From Epiperipatus broadwayi (taxonomy: Eukaryota; Onychophora; Udeonychophora; Euonychophora; Peripatidae): a DNA stretch of 64,000 bases. The DNA is taken from contig JAQFVV010012395.1 of assembly GCA_028023455.1 (NCBI GenBank), positions 9,980,154-10,044,153 of the forward strand, written 5' to 3'. Position numbers and translations under genes: made by a program. Below are positions 34,369 through 46,009 of the stretch, one piece after another. The notes under the pieces are model-generated. The model was not told where the DNA came from. It worked only from the letters and a program-made list of their open reading frames with translations, and made no database searches. Positions within the stretch are counted from its first letter, which is position 1. Every line of letters begins with the position of its first letter.

Positions 34369-34660
34369 AAGATTTTTTTTTTTTTTAAATTATTTTTACA
34401 GAAAATAATCTTTAAAAAAAAGATCGATTCTAAAAAATAAATTAATTTAAAATCAGGTGAAATTAGAATGTTACGTTGTCGAAGCAAATTTAAATAGTTG
34501 TGGTCATATTTTGATTTTTTTTAAAAAAAATCACTTTTAGAAAAAATAATTTAAAAGAAAAAGATCGATTTTTAAAAACAATGAATGTAAAATACATGGA
34601 TTTATGATAGGATAAAATTCCATGTAACAATATTAATAATCAAAGCAGATTTAAATAGAT
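34369..34660. repeat. Degenerate ~147-bp tandem duplication
   Basis: Two blocks share the order T-run, AAAATAATTT/CTTT, AAAGATCGATT, CAAATCAAAG-like GAAGCAAATTTAAATAG / AAAGCAGATTTAAATAG and ATGAGG/GTTGTGG. Heavily diverged. Confidence 0.5.
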
Positions 34661-34838
34661 GAGGCTTTTACATTATTGACACCTTTACAATATACGCTAT
34701 GTCTCTTTTAAGTAATATGTGTGTTGCCGTTTATTTTGCAATAAATACTGCAGTTAGAGAGCGCAGTTTGTGCCACCAAGCGGACAACTTTGGTGTCAGC
34801 TAGCTGGTGGAATGTTCCTGTGCTTATGCATGGTGAAC

Positions 34839-34853
34839 AGCGCCACCTAGTGG
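34839..34853. promoter_or_regulatory. CTCF-like binding motif
   Basis: AGCGCCACCTAGTGG closely matches the reverse of the CTCF core consensus known across bilaterians. Weaker relatives lie at about 34772-34785 (TGCCACCAAGCGGA) and 34901-34916 (CACCAAGTGGCTGG). Such motifs also occur inside transposons, and the nearby sequence is tandemly repeated, so occupancy is unproven. Confidence 0.35.
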
Positions 34854-34957
34854 TTGGAGCTAGCATTGCTACTTTTGAGCCCCTACTGTGGATATTTCTG
34901 CACCAAGTGGCTGGAAAAAGCATTGCTGCTTTTGGGCCTCTACTGTGGATATTTCTG
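34842..34957. repeat. 57-bp tandem duplication in a GC-richer islet
   Basis: AGCATTGCTACTTTTGAGCC (34862) recurs as AGCATTGCTGCTTTTGGGCC (34919) with TACTGTGGATATTTCTG after both. An 80-codon open frame across 34790-35032 follows the repeat but resembles no family. Confidence 0.85.
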
Positions 34958-34990
34958 TGTGTTTACGTCTCTAGCAGTGGCAGTACACTA

Positions 34991-36114
34991 TCTCCACCAG
35001 TACCAATATATTATATCATAAGTTTAAGGTAATATCTTATTTCAGAGTGCAAGTTACTGACCAATATGTTTTAAGGTCTGTGGTTCAGAAGGATTTGATC
35101 ACAGCAAGTGAATATTGATTAATTATGAGATGTACTTCAGTGAACTAAACTTTGTAGATAATAATGGCATAATAAAGCTTTGATTATAACAAAATTAGTA
35201 TTCTAGAGTAATTGTTATTGGTATAAGTATGAGAACCAATTAGAAAAATAGATTAAGTTATAGAAATGAGATTGATGAGTAGATAGCCATTGTGATTTCC
35301 ATACCTCATTATTATTAAAGTTAGATTAATTTTTTTATAGGAAACTAATCGTAGTTTGTAACAGTAAATGATTTTGAAATGGTCATATCTCAGTAAAATC
35401 TCTCTTGTGATTTAACTATTTCACTATTAATCATAATATATTGTCAAATAGAATACTTATGATCCCTGAGATAGCCATAGGGTAGCATTAATTAGTTTAG
35501 GTTAAGGGAATTGTGTTAATGTTATTAATTTGAGATTCTTAAATTATAGAAAGGTAGTTTAAATCCTCATTAAAGCTAGAATATTAGGTTAGTCATTGCT
35601 TGTTGCTGAAGTTTTCCCAATAATTATAATAGGATAATAGCAGGAAAATTTCCACAATAGTATTGCCATTATGGAATGCCAATTGTTAATGATTGTTTAA
35701 CTAGTTTGTCTATAGGGTGTCTTTATTTAAAAAAGCTTTTTAGCATTTTTATAATATGAAAAAATTTCCAAGTTTATCTGACTCAGACTCTAATCCCAGG
35801 TCAAGACAGGTGGATAATAACCACAACAATGTCTAATAATCATTGAAACTTATCACATAGGCCAATACAAATTCACCTTTTGTCTATCAATTTTCAATAC
35901 ACTATTTGACTTGATCATGGGGATATAGACATTCCTATCATCTCTTGAATGATTTTTGCAAATGTTTTAAAGTATATTTTCTTGCTGATACAATTGGCAA
36001 CAAGATCTTCCAGATATCTTCATTTGTTAAATGTTACTAAATTTTTTATAAGACTGTTTTATAACAAAATTACAAGCATGTTGAGGCACTGGAAAGAGAA
36101 GCTATAATATATAC
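34991..36114. other. AT-rich non-coding stretch
   Basis: Nothing recognised. Confidence 0.5.
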
Positions 36115-36990
36115 TCATATGAATCCATAAAATAATTAACAGCTGAGTGCTTTCAAGGCATGTTGCCTCATATTCATAGCCATAAAAATAAATAGTACAA
36201 AGTAGAATGTAGATGGCAATTTGCAAAGTATATGTAAATTATTTAATTAGTCCAATCTTTGAAAATATCAAAGTGTCACATCTGTTAATGGGGTTATTGT
36301 TGCTAGTGATAAAATACACTTCTTTGAGCTTTTTTACAGTCATTTTTCTCAATGCCTACTATTCTAGAGTTGGAGGGTTCAAATATGTGACCAGTCCTTT
36401 TTGAGTGCACTAAAAATATTGTTATTATTTTTCTATACTCTTTTATATGTGCATTTGTATTGAGTGGTTCTATTGTTAATAGTGGCTTTGGTTTCACTGT
36501 AGTAAATGCATGACATCCATACTGAGAGCATGAGATGCTAGAAATGGCATGGGGGGGGGTTGTGCAAGGTCAACTTCAACTTTTTCTTTAGAATTGTTTA
36601 TACAACGATTAGTGCAGGGGTGTGTGTGAAAGCTGATTTTAAATTTATTAGATAAAGAACTAGTTGGTTAGAGATTTTAAAGATGTAAGGGAGAGTAATG
36701 GGTGGAAGATGGAGGTCTCTACTATTGTCTGTAATTTTTTTGTAAAATTGTTTAATTTTGTTAATAATTGTATTATATGTTTTATTTAAAATGAAGCACG
36801 ATCTATTACCTGATTTCATGAATTCTTTTTGGCTTTTTAACAATTTGTATTTAATCCAATATTTGATGATTTGTATAATTTTTATCATTCCACTCATCAA
36901 AGTAATTTCTCTCCACCATATCACTTCTTTTTTATGATGCAAATAGTGTATTTATAATTTCAATATAGTTGTAAAATTATGTTTACTACA
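36115..36990 (-). pseudogene. Penelope-like element relic, same family as 22180-23850
   Basis: Minus-strand fragments parallel block 3 of the PLE at 22220-23736: NKTYNTIINKIKQFYKKITD (compare SYNIIYKKIKQFQTKLQTD), LPYIFKISNQ, then degraded YYSET, NNRTTQ, and HSKRTGHIFEPSNSRIV with EKNDCKKAQRSVF. Frames are broken and the reverse transcriptase is missing. The 3' part (36141-36181) keeps the hammerhead-like fold of the PLE 3' region. Confidence 0.75.
36141..36181 (-). ncRNA. Hammerhead-like fold in PLE relic 3' region
   Basis: On minus: GGCT, ATGAATA, hairpin GAGGC/GCCTT with loop AACAT, GAA, AGCACT (2-bp stem III), C, AGCT closing on GGCT with one wobble. Stem II differs in sequence from the copy at 23787-23829 yet still pairs. 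C3 and G8 are altered in both. Confidence 0.45.
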
Positions 36991-38051
36991 TTTTGTAAAT
37001 TAAGACTAGAATAAAAAATGAGATTTACAATGAAATGGAATTGTACTGAAATCTATTTTTATTATTATCATTGTTTTGTAATTATAAATCATTTAAATTT
37101 TTGAAAGTAAGCTCCCATCAAATATATATATATTTTAGTTTTGTCAATTTTTTTTTTTTTTAATTAATTTAAAAAATTTTTTTTATATTTTTTAAAAAGA
37201 TCTCAAACAGTTTTTAAATTATTTGATTATCTATATATATAAAATCCATCTGAATGTTTGTCCATATGGCTGTCACATGTTTCATGTGAATGTATGTTTG
37301 TCCACAAGGCTATCGCATGTCAAATTTACAAACAATTAAAAAAAAATTATTGCATTTGTGTGCAACATTGATAAATTCACAATTGTAAAATATAAAAAAA
37401 AACAACTATAAATTTATTTTTATAAATAAATAATTGTACTTAAATCATAATTTATATTATGAGCATTTGATGCAAAGGAACTAATTCCAACTTTTATATT
37501 TAATAATCCACAATTTTTATTATGAAGTATGTTTTATGTGAAGAAAATAATGCCATCATTAATAAACATATTTTTTTATGAAGTCCATAATGCTGTGAAA
37601 TTTACATATCAAATATAATAGTTATATTTAAAAAATTTAAATTTAGCTTTATTCACAAAGCTAAATGTATTAATAATATCTTGCTGGGTACATTTTAAAA
37701 ATGTATCAAACAGGCAAGGTTGTTCCAAACATTTTTTTATTTTCAATTGTAAATTTCTCACATTTATTTATGTAATATTAAAATCTTCTGCTTAATTTAC
37801 ATTAAATCTTTTTAAAAATTTGTTAAAGTAATCATTTAAAAAAATGATGGCCATTTTATAGGTAAAATACCATATATGGATTTTTTGTATTATCTGATAA
37901 AAATCTATTCAGATATCTTTTCTTATGATAGCCAATTAAGCCTTTGATAACTATGTACAATTGTTCACTATATTTTTTTCAAATTACATATCATTTTGAT
38001 TAATAGTGATTAAATATATATATGTGCTGGAATATTTTTAAGAATGTGGAA
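36991..38051. other. AT-rich desert
   Basis: A degenerate direct duplication (AATGTTTGTCCATATGGCTG / TATGTTTGTCCACAAGGCTA) lies at 37253-37320. Otherwise only A/T runs. Confidence 0.5.
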
Positions 38052-38067
38052 ATATCTGTTCTATTTT

Positions 38068-38161
38068 TTTTGTCATATATCAAATGCATTGACCAGGAAG
38101 CAAATCCAGGCCAGCTACTTGGAAGGCAGCTATGCTAACCACTAAGCCACCAATGCTTGAC
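38068..38161 (-). repeat. Minimal tRNA-derived retroposon with 16-bp target duplication
   Basis: On minus the element reads GTCAAGCATTGGTGGCTTAG, TGGTTAGCATAGCTGCC (A box and D arm), TTCCAAGTAGC (anticodon arm), GGATTTGCTTCC (B box), GGTCAATGCA (closing acceptor strand, pairing GCATTGG with GTCAATGC by one wobble), then ATATATGACA and an A-run. It is flanked by the direct repeat ATATCTGTTCTATTTT at 38052-38067 and 38162-38177. That combination is diagnostic of LINE-mediated insertion of a tRNA-like RNA. At ~94 bp it is essentially a tRNA plus tail. Confidence 0.8.
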
Positions 38162-38501
38162 ATATCTGTTCTATTTTATTGAAGAAAAATCACTGTTAAA
38201 CAATAAAGGCAGTGACCAATGAAAACTGTAAATACTTTTTACATCTAAAAGAGGAAATGCAAAAAGAGTTTGCAGTTTTTATTGGTCAGTTTATATTATC
38301 TGACTGTGATTCTTTTAAAATAAAATAAAACAGATATTTCCAGAATAACATCTGTTAAAAATTATTAATATATATATATTGCAATAAACAGATATTTACT
38401 TAAAGAATTTGCAAACACAACTTGAATATTTTTGTTTGTTATTAAACTATCTTTAAATAAGAATGTTGCTTAATATCCTTCACATTCATTTTATTATTCA
38501 G

Positions 38502-38632
38502 AATAATATTCATTAAGGCTGTAGCCTCAATCACATGTGTATAATTGCGATAGTAGGGACCTCTACAGGTCCCTACTATGCATTTTATATGCATATGATT
38601 GAGGCTACAGCCTTAATGAATATTATTTACAT
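38502..38632. repeat. Nested hairpin
   Basis: AATAATATTCATTAAGGCTG with TAGCCTCAATCA (38502-38533) is inverted at 38597-38632. The loop itself holds GTAGGGACCTCTACAGGTCC with CTAC, an inner palindrome. Confidence 0.9.
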
Positions 38633-38880
38633 AATGAATGTGCATTTAAATAAATTTATTATTCAGAACAGAGAAGATTGTGGTTTTTCTTTTAATCATA
38701 TTAGAAATAATAGTCTTATATATGAGATTAAATTTATTTTAATGAATGCTTACCCATATCATAAACATGATCATCTTAAAATTTTAAGTAATCAATTTTG
38801 CTTTAGCTGCTGTTGGAATTTAAAGTAGTAGTAATCATTTTTAAAAAAGAGCACTTCTTTGTGACCAGTAGATTTGGAAT

Positions 38881-38963
38881 AAGACCTATTTTTTTAGTCT
38901 TTAAATATTCCATTTCATGGACTAAGACCTATTTTTTTAGTCTTTAAATATTCCATTTCATGG
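38881..38963. repeat. Exact 43-bp tandem duplication
   Basis: AAGACCTATTTTTTTAGTCT starts at 38881 and again at 38924. The two copies are identical over at least 40 bp, so the duplication is recent. Confidence 0.95.
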
Positions 38964-39189
38964 CAAAGATTCTCCAATAACCCCCTCATCATTGAACCGT
39001 AAAGAAAAGACTGAACCTTCTTCCATCCAAACTACCAAATTATCAAATAAAATTATTGTTCCATCTTTTGGGTAAGAATATGTAGAAACTTATTTACTGA
39101 CCAATATTAGATAATTAATAAGTTGGTTATAGAATATATGCCTGAAAAATAATTACAAACCAATTGAAAAAAAGTTTAAGGTTCAACTC

Positions 39190-39255
39190 TACCTAGATTC
39201 GAACACAGATTATAGATATGGTGAGCAGTACACCACCATTGCACCTCAAGAGATA
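39190..39255 (-). repeat. Possible tRNA-derived SINE head
   Basis: On minus: GGTGCAATGGTGGTGTACTG (A-box-like) and GTGTTCGAATCTAGG (B-box-like) about 45 nt apart. It may be of the same family as 11389-11450. Confidence 0.4.
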
Positions 39256-40267
39256 AGTAACCCTAAAAATGATTTTCCACTGAAATTTTTATATAGATTA
39301 GCATTTTTACTTAAAAGTAAATATTTTTTAGATATGTTTAAGTCTGGATTAGGAATGATAGGATAATCTCTAGCCTAATAAAGGATTGATAATAATTATT
39401 AATGTACTTATCTAAAGTGGATTGATGTCAAAGTGCGTGAAGGCAGAATGTTTGATACTTATAAAACAAAATATACTTAAAATATATATTTTTTACTTTT
39501 CAAACGTTATATATTCTAAGTTGTTGTTTTTTACAACAAAAAAAATTAAAAAATTTTTTTTAATAACTTCTTGTATTTTTCCCTGCCTTTTTTTTTAAAA
39601 AATTCCATTCATAACCTTCCCTTCTTTTTCCCCCCTAATTTCTTTTTTAGAAAATTACCAAAGGTGGAGTTTACTTCGAGAATTTTACAGCAAATTATTG
39701 CTTTTGTATATAATTATATTTAAAAAATAAAAAAAAACTTAAAAATTAATAAAGGTGATGCAAAAATGAAAAATTGCATTTTTAACATCCTCTTTTACTC
39801 TCCAAAGAGCTCTAGTGTTGATAATAAATCTTGTTTATATATCTATTTATCCCTAGAATAAAAATTATGTGTTATAAATGTTAACGCATTTTTTACATGC
39901 CATAATAGAACAATGAATTTCAATAAATTATATACATAAAATATAATTAACATTTTTTTCATGCCAAAATTAAATACGCTAAAAGAAAATGAATGGAAAT
40001 TTTCTAGTAATAAATACCAAAAATTTTAAATCGTAATTTGTTACGGTTAATAACAAAACAGAATTGTTGATTTACCATTTTTTAGTTGTATATAATTTCT
40101 TTCTTTTTTTTTTTTAAATTAATTATTAAAGAAAGGTAAAAGTGTAATACTTCTAAGTATATTACAATATAACATTATACATAAAAACGAAATTTCATAT
40201 TTTAACTCCAATCTATATTTTTTTAATATTAATGCTATCAAATACAGTAACTTTATATACTTAATAA
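39256..40267. other. AT-rich desert
   Basis: Homopolymer-rich, no recognised feature. Confidence 0.5.
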
Positions 40268-42676
40268 GGATATGCGATGTGATGCGATGCACTGTGACTC
40301 CTCCTTATACGGAGTCAGGAATCTCTCAGCGACTATGCCCAGAGAAACCTGTTACCCACTTTACCTACTCTTTCCACCCCCCCACCCACACGTTTTCTTC
40401 ATATTCTTCTCTATGCTGCCCCATCCCATTTGCACAACATAATCTTTGCCAACTCCATGGGCTTTATATCTAAATCAGCCTCATCTTTTCCCAAACCCAG
40501 CATAAAAACCAATATCCCACTTTCTGAATAATCACTTTGTTTATATTTATTCTTCCACAACATCATTATTTGTACCCTTATTCAATTAACAGATGCCTGA
40601 TATTTTCTATGCCTTCCCTACAAAACTGGCGGATTAAATCACCCACATTTTTGCCATTTTGTTGCTAAAATCCTGTTCGGGCCTTAAATAGTAAACTACT
40701 TTCCTTGTTATTATCATAAATTAGGTCGTACCTAATATTCTCTTTACTTCTATATATATTTAATTCATTTTACTCTCCATATTAGTTCTCTATCTCTCCA
40801 ACTTCCTATTCTTTACTAATGCATCTATTCTACTATCCCATTTCTTGCCACTATAATACTCAATAAATCTCCTAACACAATCATCCCATCTTTTGTATAA
40901 GTATACTGACATCAATTCTTTATCCAAATCTTCTGCATACCATACTACCATTCTCACCCATCTTGTTGCCTACACTTTACTCATAACCCAAATAAATACT
41001 ATTTTGGCTATTCTTTTATTATCCATAAACTGTAATCTACTGAACATTTTCATTTTGCTTTTTAAATGTGTCATATAAAAACTTGACCATCCCATTTCTC
41101 CTTGAATTGCTCCTTTGCTGTCCACACATCTGCATCTAATGCATGTCTTCCTACTTCTCTTTCTATTTTTCTTAAGTAATCTAGCACCACTTTACTAACA
41201 CTTAATGCATCAATGCATTGTTATCATATGTTAACCCTGCTACTGCCACTCCCTTCTATACAATTTTAGCTACTTCACATATATGAAAAGACTGTTAATT
41301 TCTTTATCAGTCCCTTTCTTTTGTTTGCTTCATTAATCTTTTTCCCCCATTCATCCAAGCAATTTGTCTAATTACTTAAGATGATTCCCAAATAATAATT
41401 ATACCTATTCACCACACTTAACTTTATATCTCTGATTAAAAATTCTTTGTCTTCTCTTTTTCCAGTATTAATAATCATTACTTTTGATTTTTCTTCACTA
41501 AATTTAATCTCCATCTCTTTACATCCTTGTGCATGTCCTCAGCATAACTTCCATACCTTCTCAGAAGACATCATCTGCAAATTAAAGACCCAATAATGTA
41601 TATATTCTCTTGCCATCTATTAATGATATATTTACCCTTCTTTCTAGTCTTTCTATTGCTCTCTCCATTTCTCTCAAATACAACAAAAACAATATGGGTA
41701 ACATAGGATATCTTTGCTTTAGTCCCACCCCATTTTTAACTTTAAATCTATAATCCCTAATTGATACATATAGTAATTATTTTCATATATTCTCTTAACA
41801 ATATCCACTAAAGCTACATCCATTCCCAAATTTAGTACACTCACCCATAATCTATTTCTATTTACTCTATCATATGCCATCTCTATATCTACAAAAATCA
41901 TATATAACTGTCTAGCTATATCTCTACTCATATCTATAAGTTGCGTAACTACAAATAAACTATCTCCTATATGCCTATGTTATCAAAAACCTCCTTGCAT
42001 TTCTCCCACTATATTATTTTCTTCCATCCATTTTGCAAACCTTCCAGCCCCCATATATGTGAAAACTTTTTATAACACCGGCATTACCGCAATTGGTCTA
42101 TGAATTGCTTAACTTTCTATGAACCTTACCCTTTCCTTTAAATAATAGCCTTACTCTTGTATTACTTCAACTATCCAGAAAATCTATCTTCTGTGACATG
42201 TTATTAAAACATGATAATAGATTTAATTTTGCCCTATGTCCTAAATTATTATCATTTCTGCTGTCCATCCATCAAAACCTCTTGCTTTTCCACTTTTCAA
42301 TTTCTTCCCTGCCTCATTCAATTCATTTTCTGTAAACCTAATATTTCCATTATTATAAGCTTTCACATTTGTTATCACTCTGTCCTCTTTTCTATACCCA
42401 TTACATACTTATTTAAGATTGTCTTTAATTCTTTTCCAGATCTACACTCTGTTCCTTCATCATCTTACTATGCAATTTTATTCTCTCTCTATAATTATCT
42501 ATTTTAGCCAACTTCTTTTTTAAAAATACTTTTTCAATTTAACATTAACATCTTTTTCACTTTTTTTGTTCTTAATAGCACACTTATATTCTCTGAATGC
42601 TTTCTCTCCCTCTTTTACACTTTTATTAACTCTCACTTTCCTATTACTTTTATTCTTCTGAATATTCACACCTAGA
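40268..42676 (-). mobile_element. LINE-A copy 2, 5'-truncated, degenerate
   Basis: The longest LINE-A copy, on minus. From 5' to 3' it reads KSNRKVRVNKSVKEGEKAF (linker, near 42650), RFDGWTAEM-like motif, then IFVDIEMAYDRVNRNRLW (reverse transcriptase motif A, 41850-41900), GLKQR-PM-ILFLLYL-EMERA (motif B), and a FADD-like box near 41570. The C-terminal region is shared with copies 1 and 3. The 3' end at 40268-40340 has GAGAGATTCCTGACTCCGTA-like sequence and a CATCGCATCACATCGCAT tail. Multiple stops and frameshifts. A D2 repeat abuts the 5' break at 42677. Confidence 0.8.
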
Positions 42677-42900
42677 GTGCCAAACTCTCCATACAGTAGT
42701 GCCACCAAGGCCAAGCCTTCATAATCAATGGATGCAAGAAGGTTTGTGCATAAAATCCCTATCTAGTACCTACTCATCTAAAATATCCCCAGATTAGTTT
42801 CTAGCTTGTGGCTTTCATCAGTGAGGAGCCTTGGATTTGAGAGCACTCCACATAGGATCTAACAGCATGTGTGAGCATATGAAATTGTTATTTTGATGGT
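42677..42900 (-). repeat. D2 family copy
   Basis: CAAACTCTCCATACAGTAGT with GCCACC at 42680, TCAATGGATGCAAGAAGG at 42724, AAAATCCCTATCTAGTACCT at 42753, and the hammerhead-like block at 42786-42827. It is inserted at, or marks, the truncation point of LINE-A copy 2. Confidence 0.8.
42786..42827 (-). ncRNA. Hammerhead ribozyme-like motif, D2 copy
   Basis: Stem I TCCTCA/TGGGGA (6 bp, one wobble), core CTGATGA, stem II AGC/GCT with loop CACAA, GAA, ACTAAT (one A-C mismatch in stem III), cleavage base C. Compared with D2 unit 1 at 25693-25734 (stem II GGC/GCC), stem II has changed on both sides and still pairs, which supports the fold. Confidence 0.6.
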
Positions 42901-43174
42901 TTTATACTCTATATATTTAGTTGCCTGCTATAGATTGTATTGTATTTTTTGCAACTCATACAATATTTGAAAAAAAAAAAATGTTTTTTGTTTTTTTTTT
43001 CAAAATTATTTATATTATGATAGTATGAAAAAAATGTGCAATTACTGGAGGTAAAAAATCAGGCATTTTAAATAGAAATGCGGACTAATACCAAATTTGA
43101 TTTCTATTTTTATGATAGTAGAATTTGGAATATTTCTTAAAATTTTAATAAAGCAAGCATCAAAGTATGATATA

Positions 43175-43525
43175 TATAAAATTATAAAGGACTTGAACTC
43201 AGATTTTCAAACTCCCCTCAGCTATCCAACTCATTTTATACAACTGTTACACATGACCACATACATGTGAAAAAGATAAATGATCTCCAATATATGTATT
43301 TCATGCTGATAAACTGAGCAGTGATTGTATATATGTGTGGGAGATGATAATCTAGACCAACTGATGAGTTCTGGTTCAGCATGAACTACGAAATATGTAT
43401 ATTGGAGATCATTTCTCTTTTTCACATGTATGTGGACCTATGTATCGGTTGTATAATATGGACTAATAACTGTGAGGAATTTGAAAGTCTGAGTTTAAGT
43501 ACCTTATAATTATATTAAGTTTGGT
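43175..43525. repeat. D1 family fold-back copy
   Basis: Left part 43185-43310 (GACTTGAACTCAGATTTTCA, CACATACATGTGAAAAAGAT) is mirrored in 43400-43515 (CTTTTTCACATGTATGTGG, GAAAGTCTGAGTTTAAG). The central section holds a plus-strand ribozyme-like block at 43356-43406: ACCAA, CTGATGA, a TTCTGG...CAGCA stem II region, GAA, a 7-nt insertion, ATATGTAT, A, TTGGA. The insertion should inactivate it. Confidence 0.75.
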
Positions 43526-44231
43526 ATAGACAATATACATGTATTTAAATATTATATGATGATATCTAAAATCAAATTGAAAGAAATCTTGTCTTCTACA
43601 TTTAAAATATCTTGATGATTGCACTGTTTTTTCTAATTCACATATTGGTAAATGTTCGTAAATGTTTTAAATTCAACATTATATAGAATTTGGTTTAATA
43701 ATTAATATGAAAAATGGACACTTTATCAGTCAATCATAGAAAAAAATACTGAGCAATGTTTGAACCTCGATAGTTATTAGTTTGAAAATATGGATCAATT
43801 TAAAGATACACTTCAACATAATGCTTCTTCACCTAAATTAATTTATATATAGGGTTATTAATCTGTCAATATTATTGTTTAGATGTGAAGTCTGGATACT
43901 ACAGTGTTACATAAAAGCACTGGAAAAAAATCCATTTAAAAATACTTTACAGTAAAAATATGATGGCGATCTTATATAAGATCAGCTGTTATGATTTCCA
44001 ACTTGCTAGAAATAACATTACTGAATTATCAATAATAATGGCACATCCTTATTGGATTAGGCAAATAAAAAAAATATAACTTACAAAAATATACTGAACT
44101 TGAGCGTCTTTTCATAAACAATGAAGACTTCATCTACATTGTAAAAATTATTTGAAGCAGTGGCATATTAAAAATTTTTGGGCCCCTAATCAAATTTTCA
44201 TATTTGAATATTTATAATATATACCTTAATA
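43526..44231. other. AT-rich non-coding stretch
   Basis: Nothing recognised. Confidence 0.5.
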
Positions 44232-44629
44232 CAGGGGTCCCCAACCTTTTTGCACTTAAGAGCACATTCTATAATACCGGCGAGGTGGCGGGCACCACTT
44301 ATTTTTTCAACTAGGTGGCGAGCACCATTTATTTTTTCAATGTAAATTTATAGTTGGATATTGTTAATAATACACATAATGTACAAAAAAATATTTATTT
44401 CAGAAATACAATTTTAATATATAATTAACGTTTATATTTTTATGCTGTAAAAGTATAGTATGCCCTACAATTTGATTACAATATAATACAATAATTTATA
44501 AGAAATTTTAAAAATTAAATTTATTTGTATCAGATAAATAATGTTTTATCGTGTTCAGATAGCGGCGGGCACACATAAAACGGTCCGTGGGCACCATGGC
44601 GCCCGTGGGCATAGGGTTGGGGACCCCTG
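44232..44629. mobile_element. Non-autonomous hAT element 1
   Basis: 398 bp bounded by CAGGGGTCCCCAACC and its inverse GGTTGGGGACCCCTG, with perfect 8-bp target duplications CCTTAATA at 44224-44231 and 44630-44637. The CAGGGGT-type ends and 8-bp duplication are diagnostic of hAT transposons. Sub-terminal GGTGGCGGGCACCA / GTGGCGAGCACCA repeats and the inverse GGGCACCATGGCGCC recall transposase-binding repeats. There is no ORF, so the element relied on a transposase in trans. The intact duplications suggest a fairly young insertion. Confidence 0.93.
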
Positions 44630-44956
44630 CCTTAATACTTTTTAAAATATATATACAGTCATCAGAAAACAGTCAACACATACACAATCTCAATGTAGAT
44701 AACAATCAACAATCTCAAACTGTTGTCAAGGGAACCTTTTAACAATAAAGGTAAGCAAAGCAAAGAATGAAATTATTTTTATGTACAATAATAAAGATAT
44801 CATTACCTTTGATATTGCTAGGTAACCATCAATTACTATCAATAATCCTAAGGCAAAACAACTTTTTGCTAAAATCCAGTAATAGGATTTCATGCATTTA
44901 ATTAGATAACTTTATATAAACAAGACATTTATTTTTTTATATAGCGCGATGTTTTT

Positions 44957-45427
44957 ATAATCTATAATATCAATAAGCTAATACACATGCAGTTTGCAGA
45001 TGTCACTATATAAATGAATACTCTCACTTTTTCAAACCCAAGATAAAGTCTTTAAGAAAATATAGAATGAATCCACCTATATTTTTGCCCCAAATGTATA
45101 TGTATGGGCAAATCTGAAATGTTTGAAAGGAAGAGTGTGAAGTTATTAATTGATCACTTTAAATTACTTTTTTACTACGTAAATGAATAAACGCCAATGA
45201 AATTTCTAGAATTTAAAGTGATCAATTAATAACTTCACACTCTTCATTTCAAACACTTCAGATTTGTCCATACATATATGTTTGGGTCGAAAATATAGAT
45301 GGATTCATTCTATATTTTCTTAAAGACTTTATCTTGGGTTTGAAAAAGTGGGAGTATTCATTTATATAGTGACATCTGCAAAGCGCATGTGTATTAGCTT
45401 ATTGGCTTATTGATATTATAACTTTAC
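44957..45427. repeat. E-family fold-back, ~210-bp arms
   Basis: Arms 44957-45165 and 45210-45427 mirror each other (blocks TAAAGTCTTTAAGAAAATAT, GTGATCAATTAATAACTTCA, TATATAGTGACATCTGCA). The spacer is ~45 bp. The shared outer blocks resemble the fold-back at 50845-51541, so these may be one family. Confidence 0.85.
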
Positions 45428-45621
45428 ATATATATATATATGAGAATTCAGAAGTCTCACATCTTTTGACATTCTGTGCATATGTTAAAATAAATATTTT
45501 CATGGATTCAATATGATGAAAACAAAGCAAAGAATGTGATGGTTTCCATATAAATAATAGGTCTTTTTATCTTCAATAATTTTCTAGAAACATTAAAGAT
45601 TTATATTATTTGTATAGTCTC

Positions 45622-45731
45622 TTTCTTTGTTTTGCTTGCATTGTAATAAATTCCTGAAAATATTTACTTTAGCATGTTTCTTTGTTTTGCTTGCATTGTA
45701 ATAAATTCCTGAAAATATTTACTTTAGCATG
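45622..45731. repeat. Exact 55-bp tandem duplication
   Basis: TTTCTTTGTTTTGCTTGCAT begins at 45622 and again at 45677. The copies appear identical through TTTACTTTAGCATG. Confidence 0.95.
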
Positions 45732-46009
45732 TGAATACAACAAAAAGGCCCTTATGCATGCCCCCATAGTTTATTTTGTGATAGCTATGCACTATTTTGA
45801 AGACAATTGGAAGAGGAGCATCGTCAATTGATTTCCATTAGGAGAATATGACTGAAAATGGAATCCAATTAAAAACTAAAATTAAGGAAAGTGTTGAAAT
45901 CTTTCAGAAAGTAAGTTTTCATTGAAAGATGTCAAGCAGACTAAAGATCAAATATATTATGATGTGTGTGCATATAATTGTAGGAATTTGAATTCAGGAT
46001 TTTTTATTC

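Noticed and set aside
37215-37330. Helitron-like 5' end (CTATATATATAAAATCC)
   Set aside because: No CTRR end with a 3' hairpin found, no Rep/helicase; AT-rich sequence gives such matches often.
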